Of a stretch of 64,000 nt of DNA, positions 9,121 to 17,931 are shown in pieces. Origin of the DNA: Agrobacterium tumefaciens (GTDB taxonomy: Bacteria; Pseudomonadota; Alphaproteobacteria; Rhizobiales; Rhizobiaceae); contig NZ_WJOK01000026.1 in the NCBI RefSeq assembly GCF_009649785.1, positions 1-64,000 of the forward strand, given 5' to 3'. Both the position numbers and the translations under genes were made by a program. Position 1 is the first letter of the stretch, and each line of letters starts with the position of its first letter. The notes below the pieces were generated by a model. That model was not told the DNA's origin. It saw nothing but the letters and a program-made list of their open reading frames with translations, and ran no database searches.

Positions 9121-10185
9121 ATGGGCTCAAGCAACGAGACAATGTCGCCCTGGTGGACGCCCGACGTCCATGCCGACCGCCGCCCCTTTCTGCTTGGACG
9201 CAACGCGATCCAGTCGGAATTTCGCAGCTATTTCGCGCGCGCGGACTTTCTAGAGGTCGACACCGCCACATTGCAGATTTCTCCTGGCAACGAGGCACAT
9301 CTGCATGCCTTCGCCACCCAGGGACTGACGCCGGCCGGCGACGCCGCTCCGCTCTATCTCCACACCTCGCCCGAATTCGCCTGCAAGAAATTGCTCGCGG
9401 CCGGTGAAGAACGCATTTTCTGTTTCGCCCATGTTTATCGAAACCGGGAAAGAGGCCCCCTGCACCACCCAGAATTCACGATGCTGGAATGGTATAGGGT
9501 AGGAGAAACCTACGAGATCCTGATGAAGGACAGCGCCAATCTTCTGGCGCTGGCGGCGGAAACCGCCAAAACAAACAATTTCACCTATCGTGGCCGCAGC
9601 GTCGATCCGTTCCTCGAACCGGAACGTCTGAGCGTCGCGGAAGCCTTCGATCGCTATGCGGGAATTGATCTTCTGGCGACGATTGACCGAAACGGCGAGA
9701 CGGATAGCCAGCACCTTGCCGCGAGCCTCACCAATGCCGGAATTCGTGTGGCTAAGGACGACACCTGGGCGGATATGTTCAGCCGCGTTATCGTGGAGCG
9801 GGTGGAACCAGAACTGGGCTTCGGCCGCGCCACCATTCTCGATGAATACCCCACAAGCGAGGCTGCGCTTGCCCGCAAATCGCCTGGGGATGCGCGGGTG
9901 GCGGAACGGTTCGAGCTTTATGCGTGTGGCGTGGAACTTGCCAATGCCTTTGGCGAATTGACCGACGCTACTGAGCAGAGACGGCGTTTCGAAATGGAGA
10001 TGGTTGAGAAGCAGCGGGTTTACGGCGAGACCTATCCTTTGGACGAGGATTTTCTGGCGGCGCTGGCGATCATGCCGCCGGCAAGCGGCATAGCACTCGG
10101 TTTCGACCGACTAGTGATGCTGGCAACCGGCGCGCCCCGAATCGATCTGGTCATGTGGGCACCCGTCGCGGAATACGGACGATGA
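9121..10185 (+). CDS. epmA: EF-P--(R)-beta-lysine ligase (LysRS-like)
   Basis: Attaches beta-lysine to Lys34 of EF-P. It is a class II lysyl-tRNA synthetase catalytic core without the anticodon-binding domain, 354 residues from the ATG at 9121. Motif 2 is YRNRERGPLHHPEFTMLEWY; motif 3 is GIALGFDRLVML near the C-terminus. I chose 9121 (AAAAAAGAG upstream) over the GTG at 9013, which lies in the REP-like repeat and codes for a non-conserved extension. epmB overlaps the stop codon by ATGA. Confidence 0.93.
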   Translation: MGSSNETMSPWWTPDVHADRRPFLLGRNAIQSEFRSYFARADFLEVDTATLQISPGNEAHLHAFATQGLTPAGDAAPLYLHTSPEFACKKLLAAGEERIFCFAHVYRNRERGPLHHPEFTMLEWYRVGETYEILMKDSANLLALAAETAKTNNFTYRGRSVDPFLEPERLSVAEAFDRYAGIDLLATIDRNGETDSQHLAASLTNAGIRVAKDDTWADMFSRVIVERVEPELGFGRATILDEYPTSEAALARKSPGDARVAERFELYACGVELANAFGELTDATEQRRRFEMEMVEKQRVYGETYPLDEDFLAALAIMPPASGIALGFDRLVMLATGAPRIDLVMWAPVAEYGR

Positions 10186-11246
10186 CAAGGCTTGAAACCA
10201 TCAAGACACCCGAAGCACTTGTTGAGGCGGGGTTGATCAAGACCGAGGCGCTCGAGGACGTGCGCGCGGTGACGCAGCGTTACGCGTTAGCCATCACAGC
10301 GACAATGGCCGATCTGATGGACAGCGGCGATCCGCAGGACCCCATCGCGCGGCAATTCGTGCCGGACCTAGCCGAACTCGTCCACCTTCCCGAAGAACGG
10401 GACGATCCGATCGGCGACGGTGCACATAGTCCCGTCCATGGCATCGTCCACCGTTATCCGGACCGGGTGCTTTTGAAGGCGGTGCATGTCTGCCCCGTCT
10501 ATTGCCGTTTCTGTTTCCGCCGCGAAATGGTCGGGCCGCAAGGCAACGGCATGATGAGCCCGGAAGAGCTGGACGCCGCATTCGACTATATAAAAGCCAA
10601 CCCGGCCATCTGGGAGGTCATCCTCACCGGCGGCGATCCGCTGGTACTCTCGGCGCGGCGATTGTCCGACCTGATGACGCGGCTGAAAGACGTACCGCAC
10701 GTCAAGATCGTTCGCTTCCACACCCGTGTACCGGTCGTCGATCCCGAACGAATCGACGGGCCGCTGATCGAAGCATTGAAGGCCAGCGGCAAAACCACCT
10801 ATGTGGCCCTGCACGCCAACCACGCACGCGAACTTGGGCAAGCAGCCAGAAGTGCTTGCGCGCGCCTGATCGATGCCGGCATCGCCATGGTCAGCCAGAC
10901 CGTACTTTTGAAGGGCATCAACGATGATTCGGCAATTCTCGCCGAACTGATGCGCGCCTTTGTCGAGAACCGTATCAAGCCTTACTACCTGCACCACCCC
11001 GACCTTGCGCCCGGCACCAGCCATTTCCGGCTGACGATAGAAGAAGGTCAGCGAATCGTTTCCGCGTTGCGCGGGCATGTCTCCGGTCTTTGCCAGCCGA
11101 CCTACGTTCTCGACATTCCGGGCGGTCACGGCAAGGCCACGATCGGCCCGAATGCGGCCGAAAAAACCCGCGATGGCTGCTACTCCGTCTCGGACTTCAA
11201 CGGAAACGATCATATTTACCCGCCGCCTGCATCCGGCGACGTTTAA
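10182..11246 (+). CDS. epmB: EF-P (S)-beta-lysine-forming lysine 2,3-aminomutase
   Basis: Radical-SAM, PLP-dependent enzyme that converts L-lysine to (R)-beta-lysine for EpmA. 354 residues. The [4Fe-4S] motif CPVYCRFC has cysteines 104, 108 and 111. The C-terminal PGGHGK supplies the probable PLP lysine (about residue 318). The ATG at 10182 overlaps the epmA stop (ATGA), so the two are translationally coupled. KamA-type catabolic aminomutases are longer and form (S)-beta-lysine; pairing with epmA and efp supports the EpmB role. Confidence 0.93.
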   Translation: MTRLETIKTPEALVEAGLIKTEALEDVRAVTQRYALAITATMADLMDSGDPQDPIARQFVPDLAELVHLPEERDDPIGDGAHSPVHGIVHRYPDRVLLKAVHVCPVYCRFCFRREMVGPQGNGMMSPEELDAAFDYIKANPAIWEVILTGGDPLVLSARRLSDLMTRLKDVPHVKIVRFHTRVPVVDPERIDGPLIEALKASGKTTYVALHANHARELGQAARSACARLIDAGIAMVSQTVLLKGINDDSAILAELMRAFVENRIKPYYLHHPDLAPGTSHFRLTIEEGQRIVSALRGHVSGLCQPTYVLDIPGGHGKATIGPNAAEKTRDGCYSVSDFNGNDHIYPPPASGDV

Positions 11247-11255
11247 AAAAAGCGT

Positions 11256-11281
11256 AAAAAGCCCGCCGTGCCGGGCTTTTC
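11256..11281 (+). terminator. Terminator of epmAB
   Basis: Stem AAAAGCCCG / CGGGCTTTT separated by a short loop containing CCGTGC, 10 bases after the epmB stop and ending in T residues. Confidence 0.8.
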
Positions 11282-11458
11282 AAAGCGGCGTCGAACGAAA
11301 ACAAAAATTTCACATTTCCGCCCCCCTCCTGTCATCATAAAGAAAAATATTCTACCTATAACAATCAGCATTGATTTTAATGGTGGTCTGGATTATCAGT
11401 GTGGAACTGGAGAGCGAGTCTCCTGATTCCGGATCAACACCAATACAGGGAGTGTGTC

Positions 11459-11551
11459 ATGTCAAAATATATTCGCATCAACGCAATCCTTGGTCTTGAG
11501 TCCTGGAATGCTGGATTTAAATCCACGTGTTCCCGCTGCTGTCGAATGTGA
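11459..11551 (+). CDS. Possible 30-residue peptide ORF
   Basis: An ATG at 11459 has a good Shine-Dalgarno (GGGAG, 7 bases before it) and opens a 30-codon frame starting MSKYIRIN and ending in a Cys-rich tail (CSRCCRM). It lies in the 378-base stretch between epmB and the 62-residue ORF and has no recognisable homology. It may be a real small protein, a leader peptide, or chance. Apart from it and the epmB terminator I see nothing in this stretch. Confidence 0.28.
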   Translation: MSKYIRINAILGLESWNAGFKSTCSRCCRM

Positions 11552-11624
11552 CCTGACGGTCTCAATTTTCTGAAAATCAGTTCGACGACATGCTGTGTTA
11601 ATGAGCCACAGCGGGAGTATACCT

Positions 11625-11813
11625 ATGCAAAAGCAAGTTATTGAATTCGCTGGCGAACCCGTCGGCATCGTCATACCGGACAACGACCGGCTGAAGTTCA
11701 TCGCGGTGAAGTTCCACGTCCACGACCTGGACGAACAGAAGTTCGACAGCGCCGACGATGTGCGGATTGCAATTCGCAATCTCGTGCGCAGCCGGAACCT
11801 GGCCGCGGCCTGA
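11625..11813 (+). CDS. Conserved hypothetical small protein (62 residues)
   Basis: Starts at the ATG at 11625, preceded by GGGAG with good spacing; the frame extends upstream to 11595 but without a binding site. The protein is acidic to neutral and has a regular beta-beta-alpha look: FAGEPVGIVIPDND, LKFIAVKFHVHDLDE, then DDVRIAIRNLVRSRN. No function recognised. The 309 bases that follow (11814-12122) hold no gene or clear structure that I can see. Confidence 0.6.
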   Translation: MQKQVIEFAGEPVGIVIPDNDRLKFIAVKFHVHDLDEQKFDSADDVRIAIRNLVRSRNLAAA

Positions 11814-12122
11814 TGCGGGAAACCCATCACCCGCTCACGGACCTTTCAAAACCAAAGTGCGCCCAATATCGGATCCAGAATACCGGGTCGATGGCGCGCT
11901 TTTCTATTGCCTGACAATCCGTCCACTGGTCTGTCATAAACCACGACCGGGTGTATCAATACGCCCTGCACTAAGGTGAAATAGCTTTTTCAAATCCGGA
12001 TTGGAGTGCAAAAGCCACGCGCTCCTAGAACTCCCACCTCTCCTCGTTTCTGTGCTTGTCACAGGAAACCAGCCAGCCCAGATCCTAGTGCTGAAAAGAC
12101 TCTCTCGCCGCCCAGACGCGCG

Positions 12123-12359
12123 TCAGAACGCGGTAAAGGTCAGCGTCGTCAACGAGCGGACGATGCCCGGAATGTTGACGATGTTCTGGTTGATGAACTT
12201 GCCGATATCCTCTTCCTGTGGAAGATAGATCTTCAGCATCAGATCATATTCGCCGCTGGTGGAATAAAGCTCGGAAACCAGCTCCGTTTTATAGATGGCA
12301 TCGGCGACATCATAGGTCTTGCCGGGCTCGCATTGAAGCTGGACAAAAATGGGCTTCAC
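12123..12359 (-). CDS. Stand-alone Lrp/AsnC ligand-binding (RAM) domain protein
   Basis: A 78-residue protein consisting only of the regulator/amino-acid-metabolism domain found at the C-terminus of Lrp/AsnC regulators: KPIFVQLQCEPGKTYDVADAI, then GEYDLMLKIYLP, then INQNIVNIPGIVRSLTTL. There is no DNA-binding helix-turn-helix. The GTG at 12359 is preferred because GGGAG lies 6 bases upstream; the ATG at 12365 has that GGGAG directly abutting it. Such domains bind amino acids and could modulate full-length Lrp proteins by mixed oligomerisation (inference). Confidence 0.82.
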   Translation of the reverse strand: MKPIFVQLQCEPGKTYDVADAIYKTELVSELYSTSGEYDLMLKIYLPQEEDIGKFINQNIVNIPGIVRSLTTLTFTAF

Positions 12360-12436
12360 GGACATCTCCCGTATTGGAACTTGTGGTGCGTGGCTCTTCG
12401 CCATGCGTCATGGCGCACTATTGGCTTAGCCGCGCC

Positions 12437-12450
12437 GGTCTTGCAAGACC
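12437..12450. other. Perfect 14-base palindrome after the LysR gene
   Basis: GGTCTTGCAAGACC lies between the end of the LysR regulator gene (12476) and the RAM-domain gene (12359), both on the minus strand. It may be a weak hairpin or an operator. There is no T-run on the minus strand. Confidence 0.3.
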
Positions 12451-12475
12451 GCCTGCCGGTTTAGGCAGAAAAGTC

Positions 12476-13387
12476 TCATCCGCTGCTACCAGCCCCGATC
12501 GCGGCCTGAGAAACGATCCAGCTTCGAAAACTTTCAAGCGGAGCGTAACCGGCGCGATCGGGCATGCAGGCGAGATAATAGGCCTCTTCGCTCTCCACCT
12601 CGCCGGTAACCGCCGCGACAAGCCGGCCACTTCGCAACTCCTCCTCGATCATGAAGGACGGAATGAGCGATGCCCCGACCCCGGCGCTCGCCGCCTCGGC
12701 AATCGTCGTGAACTGATCGAAAAGCATGCCATGCACATTGTCGAAAACCACATCATGGCTGCGAAACCATTGTTCCCAGGCGTCCGGCCGAGTCGTCATG
12801 TGCAGCAGCGGCACATGCAGCAGATCGCCCGGCTGTGAAAGCCCGTAGCGCTCCCTGAAAGCGGGACTGCACACCGGAATGACTGTTTCATGCATCAGAA
12901 AAACGAGTTCGGTACCCGGCCAATGCGGCAAACCAAAATGAATCGCCGCGTCGACTGTATCGGTACGGAAATCGAACAGCGACGAACGCGTAAGAAGATT
13001 GACCGAAACGCCCGGATGTCGGGCAATGAAATCGGGAAGACGCGGCACCAGCCAGCGCGTACCAAAGCTTGGCAGAACACCGAGATTGAGCGTGCCGCCA
13101 TCTGGATTGGCGCGCAGATTGAGCGACGCGGTCGATATTCGCCGCAGGGCCTCCCGGATTTCCCGCGCATAACCCTCTCCCGCCCGGGTGAGCCGGATTG
13201 TCTGCCGCTCGCGCAGAAACAGCGCCACGCCAAGCTGCTCCTCAAGCGCGAGGATCTGCCGGCTGACCGCGCCTTGAGTAAGCCCGAGTTCTCTCGCAGC
13301 CGCGGTCACGCTGCCCGTGCGCGAGGCGGCTTCAAAGGCCGCAAGAAGTGAAAGCGACGGTAAGAAGCGCCGAGGCGGCAGAACCAT
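12476..13387 (-). CDS. LysR-family transcriptional regulator (GcvA-like)
   Basis: 303 residues. The N-terminal winged helix-turn-helix is clear: FLPSLSLLAAFEAASRTGSV, then ELGLTQGAVSRQILALEEQL. The substrate-binding domain follows from about residue 95 (LNLGVLPSFGTRWLVPRLPDF). It is divergent from the FAD oxidoreductase gene with 130 bases between them, so it probably controls that gene. The ribosome binding site GAGGG overlaps the inverted repeat ATTCC-ctcac-GGAAT (13388-13402), compatible with autoregulation. The effector is unknown. Confidence 0.85.
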   Translation of the reverse strand: MVLPPRRFLPSLSLLAAFEAASRTGSVTAAARELGLTQGAVSRQILALEEQLGVALFLRERQTIRLTRAGEGYAREIREALRRISTASLNLRANPDGGTLNLGVLPSFGTRWLVPRLPDFIARHPGVSVNLLTRSSLFDFRTDTVDAAIHFGLPHWPGTELVFLMHETVIPVCSPAFRERYGLSQPGDLLHVPLLHMTTRPDAWEQWFRSHDVVFDNVHGMLFDQFTTIAEAASAGVGASLIPSFMIEEELRSGRLVAAVTGEVESEEAYYLACMPDRAGYAPLESFRSWIVSQAAIGAGSSG

Positions 13388-13517
13388 ATTCCCTCACGGA
13401 ATGAACTCTTGACGATATGTCGATATTCAACAGGTGAGGCCGCTTGTAAAGTCTCATAAACAAGGGCTTGTGACTCATACGGAAAACAAATGAACTCGCC
13501 CGGAAAATGGTGGAACG

Positions 13518-14801
13518 ATGTATAATGACCCCCGCTCGCACGGCCTCTGGGAAAAGACCGCGCCGCAGCCGCCCGCAACGCCTGCTCTGCAAGGCGAGGC
13601 GGTTGCCGATGTGGTGATTGTCGGTGGCGGCTTCACCGGACAATCCGCCGCCCTTCATCTTGCTGAAAAGGGCATGGATGTCGTTCTTCTCGAAGCCAGG
13701 GAAATCGGCTTCGGCGGCGCCGGCCGCAATGTCGGTCTCATCAACGGCGGCATGTGGGTCATGCCGAGGGAGTTGCCCGGCGTGCTGGGCGAAACCTACG
13801 GGGAACGGCTTCTCAGCCTTCTGGGTGATGCGCCGTTGCTGGTGCGCGAATTGGTGGAAAAACACGCGATTCCCTGCGAGATAGAAAAGAATGGCACATT
13901 GCACTGCGCCGTCGGTGAAAAAGGGCTCGCCGAAATTCGCGAGCGCTGCGAACAATGGGCAGCCAGAGGCGCTCCCGTCCGCCTTCTCGATGCCGATGAA
14001 ACGGCAAGACACACCGGCAGCACCGCCTATTCCGGCGCACTTTTCGATACGCGCGCGGGCACGCTTCAGCCGCTTGCCTATGTTCGTGGTCTGGCTGCCA
14101 CCGCGCAAAAGGCAGGAGCACGGCTGCACACCGCCAGCCCCGTCGTAGCGACCGAACGTAGTGGTGGAAAATGGGTGGTAAAAACGCCGCAGGGATCGGT
14201 GACCGCCAACTGGATCGTGGTCGCCACCGAAGCATACAGCACCGGGCCGTGGCAGATCGTCCGCGACGAACAGACCTACCTGCCCTACTTCAACTTCGCG
14301 ACCAGACCGCTTAGCGACAATCTGCAAAAGAGTATCCTGCCGAACCGAGAAGGTTGCTGGGATACAAAGGAAATCCTCTCCTCGTTCCGCATGGACAAAG
14401 CGGGTCGGCTGGTCTTCGGCAGCGTCGGCGCCTTGCGCAGCACGGGTGCCGCCATTCACCGGGCATGGGCCAAACGATCGCTGAAGCGGCTTTTCCCGCA
14501 ATTGGGCGAGACGGAATTCGAATGCGAATGGTACGGCCAGATCGGCATGACGGACAATGCCGTGCCGCGTTTCCATAAATTCGCGGAAAATGTCGTCGGT
14601 TTTTCCGGTTATAATGGCCGCGGCATCGCACCCGGTACTGCCTTCGGCAAGGTGATTGCGCAACATATTCTCGGTGATATCGCCGAAAACGACCTGCCTC
14701 TTCCCGTGACCGAACCAAAAGCGCTGGCCTTCCGGGCAGTGAAGGAAGCCTATTACGAGGCGGGCGCACAGATTGCCCATTTCACCGGTGAACGCTTCTG
14801 A
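13518..14801 (+). CDS. FAD-dependent oxidoreductase of the DadA/PuuB family
   Basis: 427 residues. The FAD-binding Rossmann motif VVIVGGGFTGQSAALHLAEKG is near residue 35, and the C-terminal FSGYNGRGIAPGTAFGKVIA is the second FAD contact typical of this family. Closest in layout to gamma-glutamylputrescine oxidase and related amine or amino-acid oxidases; the substrate cannot be read from sequence. It is divergent from a GcvA-like LysR regulator, likely its activator. A terminator follows. Confidence 0.85.
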   Translation: MYNDPRSHGLWEKTAPQPPATPALQGEAVADVVIVGGGFTGQSAALHLAEKGMDVVLLEAREIGFGGAGRNVGLINGGMWVMPRELPGVLGETYGERLLSLLGDAPLLVRELVEKHAIPCEIEKNGTLHCAVGEKGLAEIRERCEQWAARGAPVRLLDADETARHTGSTAYSGALFDTRAGTLQPLAYVRGLAATAQKAGARLHTASPVVATERSGGKWVVKTPQGSVTANWIVVATEAYSTGPWQIVRDEQTYLPYFNFATRPLSDNLQKSILPNREGCWDTKEILSSFRMDKAGRLVFGSVGALRSTGAAIHRAWAKRSLKRLFPQLGETEFECEWYGQIGMTDNAVPRFHKFAENVVGFSGYNGRGIAPGTAFGKVIAQHILGDIAENDLPLPVTEPKALAFRAVKEAYYEAGAQIAHFTGERF

Positions 14802-14813
14802 TCAACCAGGCCG

Positions 14814-14840
14814 AAAGCCGCCGGTCGTGGCGGCTTTTTT
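14814..14840 (+). terminator. Terminator after the FAD oxidoreductase
   Basis: Stem arms AAAGCCGCC and GGCGGCTTT with a 6-base loop, followed by T residues; just ahead of the modA promoter region. Confidence 0.85.
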
Positions 14841-14849
14841 AAACGGCAT

Positions 14850-14873
14850 CGATATATTCTTGAAAATATAATG
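14850..14873 (+). promoter_or_regulatory. ModE-binding (molybdenum) box 1 upstream of modA
   Basis: Inverted repeat with arms CGATATATT (14850-14858) and AATATAATG (14865-14873), 6-base spacer; 7 of 9 positions are symmetric. It matches the TATAT-N6-ATATA style of known ModE boxes. It should mediate repression of modABC when molybdate is plentiful. Confidence 0.72.
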
Positions 14874-14891
14874 ATTGCCCTATAGGCCTAT

Positions 14892-14915
14892 CGATATATT
14901 CATCAGGATATCTCG
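14892..14915 (+). promoter_or_regulatory. ModE-binding (molybdenum) box 2 upstream of modA
   Basis: A second copy starts with the identical arm CGATATATT (14892-14900), spacer CATCAG, and arm GATATCTCG (14907-14915); 7 of 9 positions are symmetric. It begins 42 bases after box 1, about four helical turns, so dimers could bind on the same face. It ends 17 bases before the modA start. Confidence 0.65.
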
Positions 14916-14932
14916 AGCCGGGGGAACACACC

Positions 14933-15724
14933 ATGAGACTCTTACGCCGCACCTTCTTCAAAACCATCGCCGCAGCAACATCCTTCTGGGTGGCTGCATC
15001 CTTTGCTGTGGTTCCCGCCCATGCCGCCGAAAAAGTCACGGTGTTTGCTGCCGCGAGCATGAAAAACGCACTTGATGCGATCAATGCCGAATGGGCGAAG
15101 GAAAGCGGCAATGAAGCGACCGTGTCCTACGCCGCAAGCTCCGCACTCGCCAAACAGATCGAGCAGGGTGCACCGGCGGATATCTTCATTTCCGCCGACC
15201 TCGCCTGGATGGATTATGTTGCCGAAAAGAAGCTGATCGACGTCCAAAGCCGCTCCAATCTTCTTGGCAATCGCATCGTTCTCGTCGCCCCGGCCGACAA
15301 GGCCAAGCCGGTCGATATCAAAAAGGACTTCGATCTCGCCGGACTGGTGGGCGATGGCCGACTGGCCATGGGCGCGGTCGATTCCGTTCCGGCGGGTAAA
15401 TACGGCAAGGCTGCGCTGGAAAAGCTCGGCGTCTGGTCATCCGTGGAAAAGAAAGTCGCCGGCGCGGAAAGCGTGCGCGCAGCGTTGCTGCTCGTGTCGC
15501 GCGGCGAAGCGCCCTATGGCATCGTCTACCAGACCGATGCGGCCGCCGATCCGGGCGTGAAGATCGTCGGCACCTTCCCGGAAGACAGCCATCCGCCGAT
15601 CATCTACCCCGTCGCCATTCTCTCGGAAGCAAAATCTCCGGCGGCAAAATCCTATCTGGATTTCCTGAAGTCCGCCAAAGCTACGCCCTTCTTCGAAAAG
15701 CAAGGCTTTACCGTTTTGAAATAA
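14933..15724 (+). CDS. modA: Molybdate ABC transporter, periplasmic binding protein
   Basis: Captures molybdate (or tungstate) in the periplasm for ModBC. 263 residues with a signal peptide ending near AHA-AE. The mature N-terminus has VTVFAAASMKNALDAI, with the serine that contacts the oxyanion, and SAALAKQIEQGAPADIFISAD-type loops follow. First gene of modABC under two ModE-type boxes. Confidence 0.95.
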   Translation: MRLLRRTFFKTIAAATSFWVAASFAVVPAHAAEKVTVFAAASMKNALDAINAEWAKESGNEATVSYAASSALAKQIEQGAPADIFISADLAWMDYVAEKKLIDVQSRSNLLGNRIVLVAPADKAKPVDIKKDFDLAGLVGDGRLAMGAVDSVPAGKYGKAALEKLGVWSSVEKKVAGAESVRAALLLVSRGEAPYGIVYQTDAAADPGVKIVGTFPEDSHPPIIYPVAILSEAKSPAAKSYLDFLKSAKATPFFEKQGFTVLK

Positions 15725-15780
15725 ACTGCGTCTCGCGGCCCGATCCCGTGCGGGACCGCGAGAGATGACGATTGTAGGAT

Positions 15781-16488
15781 ATGGCTTTGCATTGGTGGAC
15801 ACTCAGCCCTGAAGAATGGACGGCGATCAGGCTCAGCCTGTGGGTGTCCTCCATCGCCATGTTCGCCAGCCTGCCCTTCGGCATTGCGGTTGCCGTCGCG
15901 CTGGCGCGCGGGCGCTTCTGGGGCAAGTCGCTGCTCAACGGCATCGTCCACCTGCCGCTCATTCTGCCGCCCGTCGTCACCGGCTTTCTGCTGCTCGTCC
16001 TCTTCGGCCGCAGAGGCGCCATCGGCCAGTTTCTAGACAGCTGGTTCGGCATCGTCTTTTCCTTTCGCTGGACGGGGGCGGCGCTCGCATGCGCCGTCAT
16101 GGCGTTTCCGCTGATGGTGCGCTCCATCCGCCTCTCCATCGAAGCGGTGGACAGCAAGCTGGAAGAGGCGGCCGGAACCCTGGGTGCAAGTCCCCTATGG
16201 GTGTTCCTCACCGTCACGCTTCCCCTGATCCTGCCCGGCATCATCGCGGGCATGATCCTCGCTTTTGCCAAGGCCATGGGCGAATTCGGCGCGACCATCA
16301 CCTTCGTTTCCAATATTCCCGGCGAAACCCAGACGCTGTCCGCTGCCATCTACACTTTCACGCAGGTTCCGGGCGGCGATGCAGGCGCATTGCGGCTGAC
16401 CATCGTTTCCGTCGTGATTTCCATGTTGGCCTTGCTCGTCTCCGAGTTTCTGGCCCGCATCATTGGCAAACGGGTGAGCATGGAATGA
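15781..16488 (+). CDS. modB: Molybdate ABC transporter permease
   Basis: Inner-membrane channel of the molybdate importer, 235 residues with five to six hydrophobic segments. The coupling-loop EAA motif is [28 protein letters not shown] precedes the start. The stop overlaps the modC start (ATGA). Confidence 0.95.
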   Translation: MALHWWTLSPEEWTAIRLSLWVSSIAMFASLPFGIAVAVALARGRFWGKSLLNGIVHLPLILPPVVTGFLLLVLFGRRGAIGQFLDSWFGIVFSFRWTGAALACAVMAFPLMVRSIRLSIEAVDSKLEEAAGTLGASPLWVFLTVTLPLILPGIIAGMILAFAKAMGEFGATITFVSNIPGETQTLSAAIYTFTQVPGGDAGALRLTIVSVVISMLALLVSEFLARIIGKRVSME

Positions 16489-17561
16489 CGCTTTCTGTCT
16501 CCACCCGCCACCGCCTCGGCTCCTTCGAACTCAACGCGTCATTCACCTCTGATGGCGGCATCACGGCGCTTTTCGGACGCTCCGGCTCCGGTAAAACGTC
16601 GATGATCCGCATCATCGCAGGTCTGATGCGACCAGATAGTGGTCAGGTATCGCTCGATGGCGAAGTGCTGGCCGATAGCGGAAAGCGCCTGTTCCTGCCG
16701 GCGCACAGGCGCCATTTTGGTTATGTTTTTCAGGACGCGCGGCTGTTTCCTCACCTCAGCGTTGCCCAGAACCTGAACTACGGCAAATGGTTCGCTACGG
16801 AAAAATCTGAGCGGGCGAATGAAAACCGCATTATCGATATGCTTGGCATCGGCCATCTTCTCCAGCGTCGTCCGAACAAGCTTTCCGGCGGTGAAAAACA
16901 GCGGGTCGCCATCGGCCGCGCACTCCTGTCATCGCCCAGACTACTGTTGATGGACGAACCGCTCGCCTCACTGGACGAGGAACGAAAGGCCGAGATCATC
17001 CCTTATCTGGAACGGCTGCGCGACGAGACGAAAATCCCGATCGTCTATGTCAGCCACTCCATCCAGGAAGTCGCCCGCCTTGCCGACCGCATAGTTGTTA
17101 TGAAGGACGGCAAGGTGGAGGCACAGGGAAAAGCGGCCGACGTGCTGTCACGGTCGGATTTCAGCGCACATCTTGAGCGACGAGAAGCGGGCAGCATCCT
17201 TTCGGGACACATCGAAAGCTTCGATGAAAGTCACGGGCTTGCTGCCGTAAGGCTCTGCTCGTCGCTCCTGCAGGTTCCAGCAAAAAGAGGAACACGCGGC
17301 ACCCCGGCACGCGTGCTGATACCAGCGCGTGACGTCATGCTTGCCACGGCAAAACCCGAAGGCCTGAGCGCACTTAACATCCTCGAAGGCCATATTGCCG
17401 GTATCTCCGCCAGCGAAGATGGCATGGTAACCGTTCAGGTGGATTGCGGCGGCGATATTATCCAGTCGCGCATCACCGATCTGTCGCGCGAACGTCTCCA
17501 GCTGGAACCCGGGAAACCGGTACACGCGATCATAAAGTCGGCGGCTCTCGATCCATATTAG
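16485..17561 (+). CDS. modC: Molybdate ABC transporter ATP-binding protein
   Basis: Energises molybdate uptake. 358 residues from the ATG at 16485, which overlaps the modB stop; a longer open frame upstream is only the shadow of modB. Walker A is GRSGSGKT, the signature LSGGEKQR, Walker [15 protein letters not shown]-terminal molybdate-binding (TOBE/mop) domain follows from about residue 285. The last 32 bases overlap the 3' end of modE on the other strand. Confidence 0.95.
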   Translation: MTLSVSTRHRLGSFELNASFTSDGGITALFGRSGSGKTSMIRIIAGLMRPDSGQVSLDGEVLADSGKRLFLPAHRRHFGYVFQDARLFPHLSVAQNLNYGKWFATEKSERANENRIIDMLGIGHLLQRRPNKLSGGEKQRVAIGRALLSSPRLLLMDEPLASLDEERKAEIIPYLERLRDETKIPIVYVSHSIQEVARLADRIVVMKDGKVEAQGKAADVLSRSDFSAHLERREAGSILSGHIESFDESHGLAAVRLCSSLLQVPAKRGTRGTPARVLIPARDVMLATAKPEGLSALNILEGHIAGISASEDGMVTVQVDCGGDIIQSRITDLSRERLQLEPGKPVHAIIKSAALDPY

Positions 17562-17928
17562 TGATGGCGGCATCCGGATTGCGGTTGGCCTCAAGCCAGT
17601 CTATATCCTTGCGCAGGGCCTCATTCATCCGCTTTTCCATGCTGCGATACCGTTCAAGCAATTCGGCACCGAATGCGGTCAGCGCGGCCCCACCACCCTG
17701 CTTGCCGCCCCGCTGGGATTCGATCACCGGCTGCCTGAACATATGGTTCAGCGCATCCACAAGCAGCCATGCACGGCGATAGGACATGTCCATCGCTCGC
17801 GCGGCGGCCGATATCGAGCCGGTCTCGACAATCAGCTCCATCAACTCGATCTTACCGTGGCCGAGACGATCTCCGGGCGGAAAATCGATGCGGAGAACGG
17901 GCTTCAGTGGCTGATGTATATTGCTCAT
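17530..17928 (-). CDS. modE: ModE-type molybdenum regulator, DNA-binding domain only
   Basis: 132 residues. It has the ModE winged helix-turn-helix ([20 protein letters not shown], then [17 protein letters not shown]) and the family loop [17 protein letters not shown]. The two C-terminal molbindin domains of E. coli ModE (about 262 residues) are absent. A one-domain ModE has been described in A. tumefaciens, as I recall. It sits convergent to modC, with 32 bases of overlap, and starts 3 bases after the S58 peptidase stop, so it is probably co-transcribed with that gene. Likely target: the two boxes upstream of modA. Confidence 0.88.
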   Translation of the reverse strand: MSNIHQPLKPVLRIDFPPGDRLGHGKIELMELIVETGSISAAARAMDMSYRRAWLLVDALNHMFRQPVIESQRGGKQGGGAALTAFGAELLERYRSMEKRMNEALRKDIDWLEANRNPDAAITNMDREPPTL

Positions 17929-17931
17929 CGG

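Noticed and set aside
13332-14780. 482-codon open frame on the minus strand
   Set aside because: Antisense to the FAD oxidoreductase, which has clear FAD motifs.
15816-16484. N-terminal extension of modC through modB
   Set aside because: The extension is in another frame of modB with no domain; the ATG at 16485 overlapping the modB stop starts a normal ABC ATPase.
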